Below are positions 9,313 to 18,476 of a stretch of DNA of 64,000 nucleotides, piece by piece; positions within the stretch are counted from its first letter, which is position 1, and each line of letters starts with the position of its first letter. Source of the DNA: Sphingomonas phyllosphaerae FA2. Lineage in GTDB: Bacteria > Pseudomonadota > Alphaproteobacteria > Sphingomonadales > Sphingomonadaceae. Where the stretch lies: NCBI RefSeq assembly GCF_000427645.1, contig NZ_KE386571.1, positions 1,043,676 to 1,107,675 on the forward strand, written 5' to 3'. The translations under genes and the position numbers were made by a program. The notes below the pieces were generated by a model. It made no database searches, was not told the origin of the DNA, and saw only the letters and a program-made list of their open reading frames with translations.

Positions 9313-12078
9313 ATGATCGTGAGAGGCGTCTTGTCATCGGCCAGCGTCCTGGCCCTCGCCTTTGCGGCACCGGCCCGGGCGCAGCAAACGCCCGCCGATC
9401 AGCCACAGGATACGCCTCCTGTCGGTCAGGTTCGCAGCGGCATCGGCGACACGGACGGCGACATCGTCGTCACCGGCATCCGCGCCTCGATCGAAGCCTC
9501 GCTCAATCAGAAGCGACAGTCGGACATGGTGTCCGAAGTCATCACCGCACAGGACATCGGCAAATTCCCTGACAAGAACGTCGCGGACTCGCTGGGCCGC
9601 CTGACCGGCGTCAACGTCGTCACCGGCTCGTCGGCGGGCGGTGGCTTCGGCGAGAACCAGTCGGTGTCGATCCGTGGCACCGATCCGGAACTCAACCTGA
9701 CGTTGCTGGACGGACATAGCCTGGCGACCGGCGACTGGTTCGTGCTCGATCAGGCGAACGGCGGGCGCAGCTTCAACTTCAGCATGTTCCCGTCCGAGAT
9801 CGTCGGCAGCCTGGAGGTCTACAAAAGCGCGCAGGCCGATATCCCCGAAGGCGGGATCGGCGGCACGATCAACGTCCACAGCCGCCTGCCGCTCGATCTG
9901 CCCTCCGGCACGTTCAACCTGACCGCGCAGGGCGCGTACAACGACCTTTCCGACAAGTGGAAGCCGCAGGTGTCGGCGGTGACGAGCTGGAAGAACAAGG
10001 CCGGGACGCTGGGCGTGCTGGTCGCGGGCTTCTACGAGGCGCGCGAATTCCGTCGCGACGGTCAGGAGTTTCTTGGCTATACGATGCAGGAGAATTTCAA
10101 CAACAGCGGGGTCGATGTCGCCTATCCGGTGCTGATCGGCGACGCCTATTTCACGCAGGAACGGATCCGCAAGGGCGGCACCGTCTCGATGCAGTTCAAG
10201 CCGACCGATCGGCTCGAGCTGATCGCCACCGGGCTCTACACGCGGATGAGCGCCAACAACGTCAATGTGAACAGCATGGCGTGGACCAGCAAGCTGGTCG
10301 CGGATAATTCGATACCGGGAACACCGGGCTACTCACTCGGGCAATATACCACCAAGGATTATGGCGGCGTCACCTATCTGACTTCGGCGGCATGGGGCGC
10401 GACCGGGGCGGGGGGCACGCCTGCGTTCGGGCGCGTGCAGGACGACATCTTCCGCACGGCTTTCTCCTCGACATGGAACGGCACGCTGGAGGCGAAATGG
10501 CGCCCCGCCGATGGCATGACCGTCCACGCGAACGTCGGCTATACCGAGGGGCGCGGCGAAACCACCAAGGAGCGTGCCTGGGAGAGTTACTGGCAGACCG
10601 GCATGAGCTACGCGATTGACGGCAAGGGCGCGACGCTCGCCTATCCGGGGCTGCCGACCGATCCGACATCGTCCGCGTATCTGCAGAACTATTTCAGCGG
10701 CACCTGGGGCGGGTCGACGATCTCGCCGGACAAGGAATTCTACACCCAGATCGATCTCGAACAGGAACTTGCCGATTCAAGCTGGCTGCGAACGATCAAG
10801 ACCGGCGCACGCTTCACCAGCCACAAGCGCGCGGTGAACGCGACCGGGATCCTGTGGGCCGGCAACGATACGCCAGCGGTCGATCCCGAATTCGGCGCGT
10901 CGGGCACCAACCAGATCGGGCTCGCCGACGTGTTCGCGGGCGCCACGACGCCGGGCAACTTCAATCGCCGGATCGGCCAACCGAGCCGCTATTCGCTCGC
11001 CGATCTCGGCAAGGTCGAGGACGTGCTGAACACGCGCGGAGGCACCAGCGAGGCCTTCTACCCGCCGTCCAGCTTTTCGGTGAAGGAGGACGATACCGCC
11101 TTCTACGCGATGGCGCGGGTCGGCAACGACCGCAACTGGCGCGGCAACATCGGGCTGCGGTCGATCCGCACCGATATCGACACGCTGCAATATTCGCCGA
11201 ACGTCACGCCGACGATCACCAACAAATTCGGTGAATTTGGCGAGGTGAAGGATGGCCGCGCCTATTGGGACGTCCTCCCCAGCGCCAATTTGACCTATAA
11301 CGCCACCGACAAATTGCTGCTGCGTGGCGCAGTGGCCAAGGTGATGTCGCGGCCGGGCTATGCACAGCTCGCCGGTGCCTTTTCGGTAGACGACCTCAGT
11401 CTGTCGGGCAGCGCAGGCGGCAATCCGCGGCTCGATCCGTTCCGAGCGTGGCAATTCAATCTCGCAGCCGAATTCTATTACGCGCCGCAGTCGCTGTTCT
11501 CGATCGGTATCTTCGCGCTCGACATCAAGAACTATATCACGACCACGACCAGCCGGCGCTTCTATCGCACCGTCCTTCACCCCAACGGTGCCTATTTCCT
11601 TGTCGAAGAGCCGGTGAACGGCGGCGGCGGAGTCAACAAGGGCGCGGAGGTGAACTGGCAGCAGCCGATCTGGGGTGGGTTCGGCGTGATCGCCAACTAC
11701 ACCTATTCGGATGCGAAGCGGAACAAGGATTCGGTCGCCGCCGACGATCCGCTCGGCCGCGACATCGACGGCAATTCCAAGCACACCTGGAACCTGACCG
11801 GCTATTTCGAAAACGACCTCGTCAGCACGCGCTTCGCCTACAGCTACCGGTCGAAGTTCCGCTCGGGCATCGATCGTGCGACGCCGATGTGGCAGGACGG
11901 CTATGGCCAACTCGACGGATCGCTGCTCGTGCATGTCACGCCGCATCTCTCGCTCAGTGCGGATGCGCAGAACATCACCAACGCCAAGCTTTATTACTTC
12001 GTCGGCAATCCCGCGATCCCACGCTCCTATTATGACAATGGCCGAACCTTTTACCTCGGCCTGCGAGTGACCTATTGA
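9313..12078 (+). CDS. TonB-dependent receptor, probable chito-oligosaccharide uptake
   Basis: A 921-residue outer-membrane receptor. It has a signal peptide (MIVRGVLSSASVLALAFAAPARA) and an N-terminal TonB-box-like DGDIVVTG. The plug domain follows (KFPDKNVADSLGRLTGVNVV, then VSIRGTDPELNLTLLDGHSL), then a long 22-strand-type barrel ending in an aromatic residue (LGLRVTY). The plug layout matches the proteobacterial carbohydrate-type TBDR subclass of Xanthomonas and Caulobacter. The ATG at 9313 is chosen over a TTG four codons upstream because it directly begins the signal peptide and follows GGGGG. Its location between GH20 and a NagX-like protein implies import of GlcNAc-containing oligomers. 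Substrate is inferred from context only. Confidence 0.88.
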   Translation: MIVRGVLSSASVLALAFAAPARAQQTPADQPQDTPPVGQVRSGIGDTDGDIVVTGIRASIEASLNQKRQSDMVSEVITAQDIGKFPDKNVADSLGRLTGVNVVTGSSAGGGFGENQSVSIRGTDPELNLTLLDGHSLATGDWFVLDQANGGRSFNFSMFPSEIVGSLEVYKSAQADIPEGGIGGTINVHSRLPLDLPSGTFNLTAQGAYNDLSDKWKPQVSAVTSWKNKAGTLGVLVAGFYEAREFRRDGQEFLGYTMQENFNNSGVDVAYPVLIGDAYFTQERIRKGGTVSMQFKPTDRLELIATGLYTRMSANNVNVNSMAWTSKLVADNSIPGTPGYSLGQYTTKDYGGVTYLTSAAWGATGAGGTPAFGRVQDDIFRTAFSSTWNGTLEAKWRPADGMTVHANVGYTEGRGETTKERAWESYWQTGMSYAIDGKGATLAYPGLPTDPTSSAYLQNYFSGTWGGSTISPDKEFYTQIDLEQELADSSWLRTIKTGARFTSHKRAVNATGILWAGNDTPAVDPEFGASGTNQIGLADVFAGATTPGNFNRRIGQPSRYSLADLGKVEDVLNTRGGTSEAFYPPSSFSVKEDDTAFYAMARVGNDRNWRGNIGLRSIRTDIDTLQYSPNVTPTITNKFGEFGEVKDGRAYWDVLPSANLTYNATDKLLLRGAVAKVMSRPGYAQLAGAFSVDDLSLSGSAGGNPRLDPFRAWQFNLAAEFYYAPQSLFSIGIFALDIKNYITTTTSRRFYRTVLHPNGAYFLVEEPVNGGGGVNKGAEVNWQQPIWGGFGVIANYTYSDAKRNKDSVAADDPLGRDIDGNSKHTWNLTGYFENDLVSTRFAYSYRSKFRSGIDRATPMWQDGYGQLDGSLLVHVTPHLSLSADAQNITNAKLYYFVGNPAIPRSYYDNGRTFYLGLRVTY

Positions 12079-12103
12079 TGGCGGCGGCAAGGGGAGGATC
12101 ACA

Positions 12104-13258
12104 ATGACCGCAGCCGTTGAGACAGCGCCGGGGCCGGTCGCGACCGGGCCGCGCGATCCGCACGATCGCGCCGGGCGACGGCTTCGCTCGCTCGACCTGT
12201 TGCGCGGCGTGACCGTGGCGGGGATGATCACCGTCAACGCCACCGCCGGGGTGCAATCGCTCGACAAGCCGGTGTTCGCGACCTTGCTCCACGCCGACTG
12301 GGCGGGCTTCACGCTTGCCGACACCGTATTCCCCGCCTTTCTCACGATGGTCGGCGTTTCGATCGCGGTGTCGTCGCGCGGCGAGGCGGGGAGCGCGGCG
12401 GCGACGCGGCGCGTGTTGGCGCGCGCGGCGCGGATGATCCTGATCGGGCTTTTGCTCGGCCATATGTTCTTCCTTGCCGACTTCCACAAATATGGCGTGC
12501 GCCTGCCCGGCGTGTTGCAGCGGATCGGCATCGTCTTCGCGATTTGCGCGCTGCTGTATCCGCGGATGGGCACGCGCGCCCGCGCCATCGCCGCGGGGGC
12601 GTTGCTGATCGGCTATTGGGTGCTGTGCCTGTTGCCGGTGCCGGACGGAAGCGCGACCGACCTGTGGGTGCCGGGACACAATTTCGTGTCGTGGGTCGAC
12701 CGCCTCGTGTTCGGCGAGTGGCGCTATGTGAAGGGGCCATTCGGCTACGATCCCGAAGGACTGCTCGGCACCTTGCCCGCGGTGGCGCAGGCGTTGCTGG
12801 GCACGCTGGCGGGCGATTTCCTGCGCCGCGGTCTCCCGGTGGTGCGCAGTGCCAAGACGCTGTTGATCGCGGGACTGGCGGCGATCGTGACCGGACTGGC
12901 GTGGGGCATCGTGTTTCCGATCGCCAAGAATCTGTGGACCAGCAGTTTCGTCCTGCTCTCGACCGGGCTGACGATCGCGCTGCTCGGGCTGTTCCACAAC
13001 CTGTTCGATCGTGACGATTGTCCGGCGCGTAAGGGCGATCTGTTCGGCAGCTTCGGGCGCAACGCCATCGCCGCCTACGTGCTGCACGAAGTCGCCTCGA
13101 TCATCCTGACCGGCGACGCGATCCAGTTGCCGTTCAAGTGGTTGGCGCCGATCGTCGGTACACAGATCCCGGCGCTGGCGCCGGTGGCGCTGTTCGTTGC
13201 GATCGTCTGGTATCCGATCGCCTATATGGACAAGCGCGGTTGGTACCTGCGCGTCTGA
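12104..13258 (+). CDS. nagX: NagX-like membrane acyltransferase (DUF5009/HGSNAT type)
   Basis: A 384-residue multi-helix membrane protein with RSLDLLRGVTVAGMITVNA near the N-terminus, HADWAGFTLADTVFPAFLTMVGV after it and further helices to the C-terminus. This pattern is shared by NagX of GlcNAc-utilisation loci and the catalytic part of heparan-alpha-glucosaminide N-acetyltransferase. The ATG follows GGGAGG at proper spacing. It starts 26 bp after the TonB-dependent receptor, probably in the same transcript. In xanthomonads and relatives NagX is encoded with hexosaminidases and GlcNAc receptors and sits in the inner membrane. Its reaction there is not settled, so acyl transfer to a sugar is a family-level inference. 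Confidence 0.8.
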   Translation: MTAAVETAPGPVATGPRDPHDRAGRRLRSLDLLRGVTVAGMITVNATAGVQSLDKPVFATLLHADWAGFTLADTVFPAFLTMVGVSIAVSSRGEAGSAAATRRVLARAARMILIGLLLGHMFFLADFHKYGVRLPGVLQRIGIVFAICALLYPRMGTRARAIAAGALLIGYWVLCLLPVPDGSATDLWVPGHNFVSWVDRLVFGEWRYVKGPFGYDPEGLLGTLPAVAQALLGTLAGDFLRRGLPVVRSAKTLLIAGLAAIVTGLAWGIVFPIAKNLWTSSFVLLSTGLTIALLGLFHNLFDRDDCPARKGDLFGSFGRNAIAAYVLHEVASIILTGDAIQLPFKWLAPIVGTQIPALAPVALFVAIVWYPIAYMDKRGWYLRV

Positions 13259-13268
13259 CGCGCGCTTG

Positions 13269-14930
13269 TCAGACGGTGTAACCGTCGCGCCGGATCGCCT
13301 CTGCGATCACCGGCATGATCGGGGCTAGCTCGGCGGTGTAGCGCCGCCAGCGCGCAACCGAACGATCGTGCACCGGCTCGCGTACCTGCGCGTGGCTCGG
13401 GGTTGGAGCGTGCCGGGGCTGACGGTGGAAATCGGCCTGCGCCGGGTGCTCGGCGAGCCCGATCGCCGCCATCGCCCGCGCCCGTTCGCGTGCGGGATCG
13501 GCAACCAGATTCTCGTACCGCACGACCAGGGGGGCGATCGACAGATGCTCCCGATAATGTGCGACGAGCGCCGACACGCCCGCCAGGTGATGCGCAGCAT
13601 CCTCGATCCGATAGGCGCAATTGCCGCCATGCGTCATGTCGTGCGCCATCATCGACACCAGCACGTCGAGCGGATGCCGCCGCATCAGGATCAGCGGCGC
13701 GGTCGGGAAGGCGAGCCGAATCAGCGGCAGATCGACCTCGTTGAGCGGCATCTTGTCGGTGAAGAAACGCGCACCCTCGCCACGCCCGTGAACCGCTGCC
13801 CGCGCAAGATAGAAGTCGCGGAATATGGCCGGCAGATGGTGGCGGTCCGCGATCCGCAGCCGCGCGATCGTCTGCGCCAGCGGCGCATCGCCGCCGAGCA
13901 GCGTGCCCGCGAACGCGCGCAGCTCCGCAACGAACGGCAGCTCGCCGCCCGCCCGTATGTCGGGATGCGCCGACAGGATCTGCTCGACCAGCGTCGTGCC
14001 CGACCGCGGCATCCCCATGATGAAGATCGGCTGCGGAACGTCTCCCCGCGCTGTCGCCGCCGGCAGCCCCGCCGGCCATTGTCGCTGCGTCGCGAAATGT
14101 TCGTCCATCGCCGCGCGATCGTAAACGCGCCCGAGCCGCGCCTTGCCGGCGACGAAATCCCGCCACGCCTCAGCATAACGGCCGGCGCGCTCACGCAGCC
14201 GTCCGCGCAGCAGCAACGCCGCGCCTGCTGCCTCGTCCGGAAGTCGGTCGAGCGTGGCCAACGCCTCCCGCCACCGCGCGCCGATCGCAAGCACGCGCGC
14301 CGCCAGCAGCGTCACGTCGCGCCCGTTCGCCAGACGCTGCACCTGCACGAACGCCGTTTCGGCGGCGTCGGCGTCGCCGCGTTGTTCCGCAACTTCCACC
14401 GCGAGTATAGCGGCCTGGAACGATCCGCTCGCCTCGGTGGCAAGCGTCGCGGCCTCGTCGAGATGCCCGATCCGCAACATCGCACGGGCGAGCGCCGGCG
14501 CCAGTGCCGCCGCCTCTCGCGACGACAGCGACCGTCGCGCCATCCGCAGATGCCATGCGCCCTCGTGCAACCGCCCACGCTGCACGAGCAGCTGGCCAAG
14601 AAAGCCGTGTGCCGCCGGATCGTCGGCATCATGCACCAGCCCGGCCTTTGCCACCGCTTCCGCCGCGTCCGCTTGGCCGCGTCGCAGCAACAGGTGGGCC
14701 AGATCGTCGCGGGCCCATCGTGCATCGGGGTCGACGGCGACCAGATGCCGCAGATGGCGCTCGGCCAGCCCCGGATCGCCGGCCCTTTCGGCAGCGAGCG
14801 CAGCGACCTCGAGCAGATCGACGCTGTCCGGCGCATCCGCCAGCAACCGCCTCGCCGCCGCCAACACCCACTCGCTGCGCCCCGCGTGAAGTGCGGCGCG
14901 CAACGTTTCGATTTCATCCGTCGCGGTCAT
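13269..14930 (-). CDS. TPR-repeat sulfotransferase family protein
   Basis: A 553-residue protein. Residues 1-270 are Ala/Leu-rich helical repeats of TPR type (for example GDPGLAERHLRHLVAVDPDA). The C-terminal half is a sulfotransferase with the 5'-phosphosulfate loop MPRSGTTLVEQ (about 307-317) and the segments FFTDKMPLNEVDLPLI and LILMRRHPLDVLVSMMAH. It would transfer sulfate from PAPS, but no acceptor is evident. It is cytoplasmic by sequence (no signal peptide). It converges with the nagX-like gene 10 bp away. Proteins of this architecture are common beside TonB-dependent receptors in Sphingomonadales and Caulobacterales, a recurring but unexplained association. Catalysis itself is not shown by context here. 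Confidence 0.85.
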   Translation of the reverse strand: MTATDEIETLRAALHAGRSEWVLAAARRLLADAPDSVDLLEVAALAAERAGDPGLAERHLRHLVAVDPDARWARDDLAHLLLRRGQADAAEAVAKAGLVHDADDPAAHGFLGQLLVQRGRLHEGAWHLRMARRSLSSREAAALAPALARAMLRIGHLDEAATLATEASGSFQAAILAVEVAEQRGDADAAETAFVQVQRLANGRDVTLLAARVLAIGARWREALATLDRLPDEAAGAALLLRGRLRERAGRYAEAWRDFVAGKARLGRVYDRAAMDEHFATQRQWPAGLPAATARGDVPQPIFIMGMPRSGTTLVEQILSAHPDIRAGGELPFVAELRAFAGTLLGGDAPLAQTIARLRIADRHHLPAIFRDFYLARAAVHGRGEGARFFTDKMPLNEVDLPLIRLAFPTAPLILMRRHPLDVLVSMMAHDMTHGGNCAYRIEDAAHHLAGVSALVAHYREHLSIAPLVVRYENLVADPARERARAMAAIGLAEHPAQADFHRQPRHAPTPSHAQVREPVHDRSVARWRRYTAELAPIMPVIAEAIRRDGYTV

Positions 14931-14957
14931 GCCGCGACGCTAGCACGAACCCGCCGC

Positions 14958-15632
14958 TTACGCGTGATCGAGGCGGTCGGTCAGGAATGCGCGCAACAAT
15001 GCGGTCACCTCGCCAGGGCGCTCCATCGGCGCCAGATGCCCGCAATTGCGGATTAGGCGGAAGTGCGCACCGGGAATGCTCGCCGCCAGTTCGCGCGCAT
15101 CGTCGGGCAGGCAGATGCGGTCGCGCTCGCCGACCGCCACCAGCGTCGGCACGCGCACGCCGCCGATCGCATCGCCGATGTCGGGCCGCGCCAGCAGCGC
15201 GCGTTGCTGGCGCTCGAACACCTCGGCACCGACGCGTTCGGCCATCGCCTGCACCGGTCCGCTGATGATCGGGGTCAGCATCGGATCGGCATGCGGCGCG
15301 ATCGCCAGCATCCCTTGTTCGTCGAGCGTCCGCGCGCGCATCCTCAGCGAGGCGCGGGTGCCGAACAGCGCGATCCGCTCGACCCGCTCGGGCGCCTGAC
15401 GGATCATCTCAAGCGCGACATAGCCCCCCAGACTGACCCCGGCGACCGCGAAGCGCGGCGGGGCATGGGCCAGCACCCGCGCCGCCATCGCCTCCAGTGT
15501 CGCATCGACCGTCGGGTCGCCCAGCTCGGGATGCGTGATATCGCCCAGCGCGATCACCTGTTGCGCCCATAATTGTCCGTCGCAGCCCATCGCGGGCAGC
15601 AGGACGAGCGGTACGGTCCGTTGCACCATCAT
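14958..15632 (-). CDS. Alpha/beta hydrolase
   Basis: A 224-residue alpha/beta-hydrolase fold protein with the nucleophile elbow GVSLGGY, an acid in the GERDRICLPDD segment and the catalytic His in RNCGHLAPMERP, near the C-terminus. No signal peptide, so it is cytoplasmic. The ATG at 15632 is preceded by GGAGGG at good spacing; a second ATG follows immediately. It starts 16 bp after the CitMHS stop on the same strand and so probably ends the citrate-type operon. Esters or lactones are plausible substrates, with relatives including MhpC/RutD/PcaD-like enzymes. The particular substrate cannot be read from the sequence. Confidence 0.8.
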   Translation of the reverse strand: MMVQRTVPLVLLPAMGCDGQLWAQQVIALGDITHPELGDPTVDATLEAMAARVLAHAPPRFAVAGVSLGGYVALEMIRQAPERVERIALFGTRASLRMRARTLDEQGMLAIAPHADPMLTPIISGPVQAMAERVGAEVFERQQRALLARPDIGDAIGGVRVPTLVAVGERDRICLPDDARELAASIPGAHFRLIRNCGHLAPMERPGEVTALLRAFLTDRLDHA

Positions 15633-15648
15633 GTTCGTCCCTCCAGAA

Positions 15649-16950
15649 TCAGCTGACCAGCGGGAAGGCGAACACCGCGATCCCGACCAGCGTCATCACC
15701 GCGCATACCGCCGCGGCAGGCACCAGCGTGAACCGCTGGTGGTCGGCAAGGTCGATCCCGGCGAGGCTGACCAGCAGATAAGTCGACGGCACCAGCGGGC
15801 TGAGCAGATGGACCGGCTGCCCCATCAGCGAGGCACGCGCAATCGCGATCGGCTCGACCCCGTAATGCGTGCCCGCTTCGGCGAGGATCGGGAGCATCCC
15901 GAAGTAGAAGGCGTCGTTCGAGATGAAGAAGGTGAACGGCAGGCTGAGCAGCGCGGTGATCGGCGCCATATACGGCCCCAGCACCGGCGGGATCATCCCC
16001 ACCACTTCCTTGCTCATCGCCTCGACCATTCCCGTGCCCGACAGGATGCCGGTGAAGATGCCCGCCGCGAAGATCAGCGAAACGACCGACAGGACGTTGC
16101 CGGCGTGCGCGGCGATCCGCTCCTTCTGCTCGGCGACCTGCGGATAGTTGACGATCATCGCGATCGCGAATGCCAGCATCATCAGCACCGACAGCGGCAG
16201 GATGCCCGACACCAATCCGGCGATAAGCGCGATCGTCAGCGCGGCGTTGAACCAGCGCAGCTTTGGGCGACGCGCCTCGGGGAACTGCGACACCGCCATG
16301 CCGGTGAAGGCGGTCGGCTCGTTCGCCTTGACGTGCCCGATGCGGCGGCGCTCCTTGCGTCCAAACCAGATCGCCAGCCCGATCAGGAAGACCAGCCCTG
16401 CGATCATGCCCGGGATCAGCGGCAGGAACAATGTCGCCGGGTCGAGCTTCAGCGCGCTCGCCGCGCGCGCGGTCGGCCCGCCCCACGGCGTCAGGTTCAT
16501 GATCCCGCTGGTGCTCATCAACAGGCAGCAAAGGTACAGCCGGTTCATATCGTACCGCTTGTAGAGCGGCAGCAGCGCGGCGATCGTGATGATATACGTC
16601 GTCGATCCGTCACCATCCAGGCTGACGATCGCGCACAGCACGACCGTGCCGATCAGGATCGCCAGCGGATCGCCATGCACCACGCGCAGCAGCCGGTTGA
16701 CCAACGGATCGAACAGCCCGGTATCGGTCATGATCGAGAAGAACAGGATCGCGAACAGCAGCATCACGCCGGTCGGTGCAAGGTTCTTGATGCCGTCGAT
16801 CATCATGTCGCCCAGTCCGGACGCGAAACCGGCGAGCAGCGCAAACGCGGTCGGCACGACGATCAGCGCGACGAGCGGGGTCATCCGCTTCGTCATGATA
16901 AGCGTCATGAAGGTGGCCACCATCAGGAAGCCGAGCAGAGCAAGGTCCAT
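15649..16950 (-). CDS. CitMHS family citrate/metal-H+ symporter
   Basis: A 433-residue membrane protein with about 12 hydrophobic segments, matching CitMHS (TC 2.A.11). Diagnostic stretches include VSLDGDGSTTYIITIAALLP, SGIMNLTPWGGPTARAASAL and, late in the protein, PFTFFISNDAFYFGMLPI. By family knowledge it imports citrate complexed with a divalent metal. The ATG at 16950 opens the first helix (MDLALLGFLMVATFMTL); sequence upstream in frame is shadow. It lies downstream of an OprP-like porin and a periplasmic binding protein on the same strand, and opposite TctD/TctE-type regulators. Together they suggest outer-membrane entry, sensing and inner-membrane uptake of a tricarboxylate. The exact anion is inferred. 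Confidence 0.87.
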   Translation of the reverse strand: MDLALLGFLMVATFMTLIMTKRMTPLVALIVVPTAFALLAGFASGLGDMMIDGIKNLAPTGVMLLFAILFFSIMTDTGLFDPLVNRLLRVVHGDPLAILIGTVVLCAIVSLDGDGSTTYIITIAALLPLYKRYDMNRLYLCCLLMSTSGIMNLTPWGGPTARAASALKLDPATLFLPLIPGMIAGLVFLIGLAIWFGRKERRRIGHVKANEPTAFTGMAVSQFPEARRPKLRWFNAALTIALIAGLVSGILPLSVLMMLAFAIAMIVNYPQVAEQKERIAAHAGNVLSVVSLIFAAGIFTGILSGTGMVEAMSKEVVGMIPPVLGPYMAPITALLSLPFTFFISNDAFYFGMLPILAEAGTHYGVEPIAIARASLMGQPVHLLSPLVPSTYLLVSLAGIDLADHQRFTLVPAAAVCAVMTLVGIAVFAFPLVS

Positions 16951-16982
16951 CGGAAGGATGCTTTCGTCGGGAGGAAAGGAGA

Positions 16983-18476
16983 TCAGAAGGTGACGGCGAT
17001 GCGGGTGCCTAGCGTTTCGCCCCTGTCGGCACCGGTGTAGGCGCCCGCGCGATTGTCGGTGTCCCAATGGGCCAGGTTGATCTGGAAGCGGGTAAAGCTG
17101 TTGAGGTACCAATTGGCGCCGATCGTCGCCGCCCAGCCGCGCCCGCCGCTCAGCAGACTGGTGTAATCGAGATTCTCGTAGCGCGCGGTCAGCTCGATCG
17201 CGCCGGGGCCGCCGTCGAAGATCGGCTTCAGCACGCGCGGCTGGCCGAAGCTGCCGAGGCGCGGATTGTATGGGGGCAGGTCACCGGTGACGAACCAGCC
17301 GCCCGACAGGCTCCACGCCTTGCTGACGAAATCGGAGCGGCCGGCGTCGAGCCGCGCGTGCCGCTGGCCGGCTTCGCCCATCACCCAGATCGGGCCGATA
17401 TAGCCGCCCGCTTCCACGCCATAGCCGGTGGTGCTGCGCCCGCCCAGCAATGTCCCGGTCGACACGCGCAGCGCGCCGTTGAAGCGCCCGCCGATGACGG
17501 TGTTGCGGGTCAGCGTCGTCGCGGCCGACGATAGCGCTTCGTCGAAGCCCCATAGGCCGAGGTGGAGGACGCCGCCCTCAGTCTTGATCGGGTTCCAGTG
17601 CGCGCGGGCCAGCGCGGTGCGACTGTCGCTGACGCTCTGGTTGCCATCGATCCGATCGCCGGTGACGGTCAGCGAGGCGTGGCCGCTCTTCCAGAACACG
17701 CGCGGCATGACGCCGACGCCGTAGAAGCCGCGCTGCGGGATGATCGCGGTCGCCACCACCGTGCGTTCCATGAACGGCGTCGAGTCCGATCCGGTCGCGC
17801 CCTCGAAGCTACGATCGTTGAAAAGGTGACCGGCGCGAACGTCATAATCCACGCCCTTGCCGATCCGGTCGCGCCAGCCGACGAAGGCGGTGACGATATC
17901 GACCTCGTTCTCGGAAAAGTCGGTTTCGAACTGGTAGAAGAAGTGCGTGCCGACGCCCCCCTCCAGCCCGAGGCGCAGTGCGCGCATCCCGGTCGTCGTC
18001 AGGTTACGCGCATCATATTTCGAACCGAAGGTCGAGCTGACGTCGGTCAGGATGCGCCCGCGCGGCTTGAAGGTGTAGATGCCGTCGGCGGAATGGAACA
18101 CCGGCAGCCCCGCGCCCCATTCGGTCGTGACGCCCGCGGCATTGGCCTGCCCCGCCTGCACGATGTCGCGCTCGGCGGGCCCGGGCGGCACCAGCTGCGG
18201 CGCGAACGGCCGGGTGACGGTGTCGCGGCCCTGCACATTGGTCTGCGCCAGTTGCGGCGCGACCGGTGTTCCGGGCACGGGCGCTGGTGCTGGGGCAGGG
18301 GCGGCGGCGACCGGTTGCGCGCCCTCCAGCCGGTCGAGCCGCGCGCGCAGCGTCGCGATCTCGGCCGCCTGTTGCCGCACCAGCACGGCGAGTTCGTCGG
18401 CGCTCGGCGTCTGCGCCAGCGCCGGGGTGGCGGCAAGCAGCGCGATCAGCGCGCTGGCGGTTCGGAAGATGGTCAT
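16983..18476 (-). CDS. OprO/OprP-type porin
   Basis: A 497-residue exported protein with a signal peptide (MTIFRTASALIALLAATPALAQ). Next comes a short coiled coil (DELAVLVRQQAAEIATLRARLDRLEG region), an Ala/Pro-rich linker, then a beta-barrel with alternating aromatic/polar strands ending ETLGTRIAVTF with a terminal Phe. This is the architecture of phosphate-selective porins O and P, a family that in alphaproteobacteria serves many anions. The start overlaps the binding-protein stop (ATGA), so the two are translationally coupled. A role in outer-membrane passage of the same tricarboxylate as CitMHS is the context-based inference; phosphate specificity is not supported by neighbours. Confidence 0.82.
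   Translation of the reverse strand: MTIFRTASALIALLAATPALAQTPSADELAVLVRQQAAEIATLRARLDRLEGAQPVAAAPAPAPAPVPGTPVAPQLAQTNVQGRDTVTRPFAPQLVPPGPAERDIVQAGQANAAGVTTEWGAGLPVFHSADGIYTFKPRGRILTDVSSTFGSKYDARNLTTTGMRALRLGLEGGVGTHFFYQFETDFSENEVDIVTAFVGWRDRIGKGVDYDVRAGHLFNDRSFEGATGSDSTPFMERTVVATAIIPQRGFYGVGVMPRVFWKSGHASLTVTGDRIDGNQSVSDSRTALARAHWNPIKTEGGVLHLGLWGFDEALSSAATTLTRNTVIGGRFNGALRVSTGTLLGGRSTTGYGVEAGGYIGPIWVMGEAGQRHARLDAGRSDFVSKAWSLSGGWFVTGDLPPYNPRLGSFGQPRVLKPIFDGGPGAIELTARYENLDYTSLLSGGRGWAATIGANWYLNSFTRFQINLAHWDTDNRAGAYTGADRGETLGTRIAVTF

Noticed and set aside
16983..18476. Calling the porin phosphate-specific from its OprO/OprP fold
   Set aside because: No phosphate genes are nearby; the neighbours indicate an organic anion, so only the fold is claimed.
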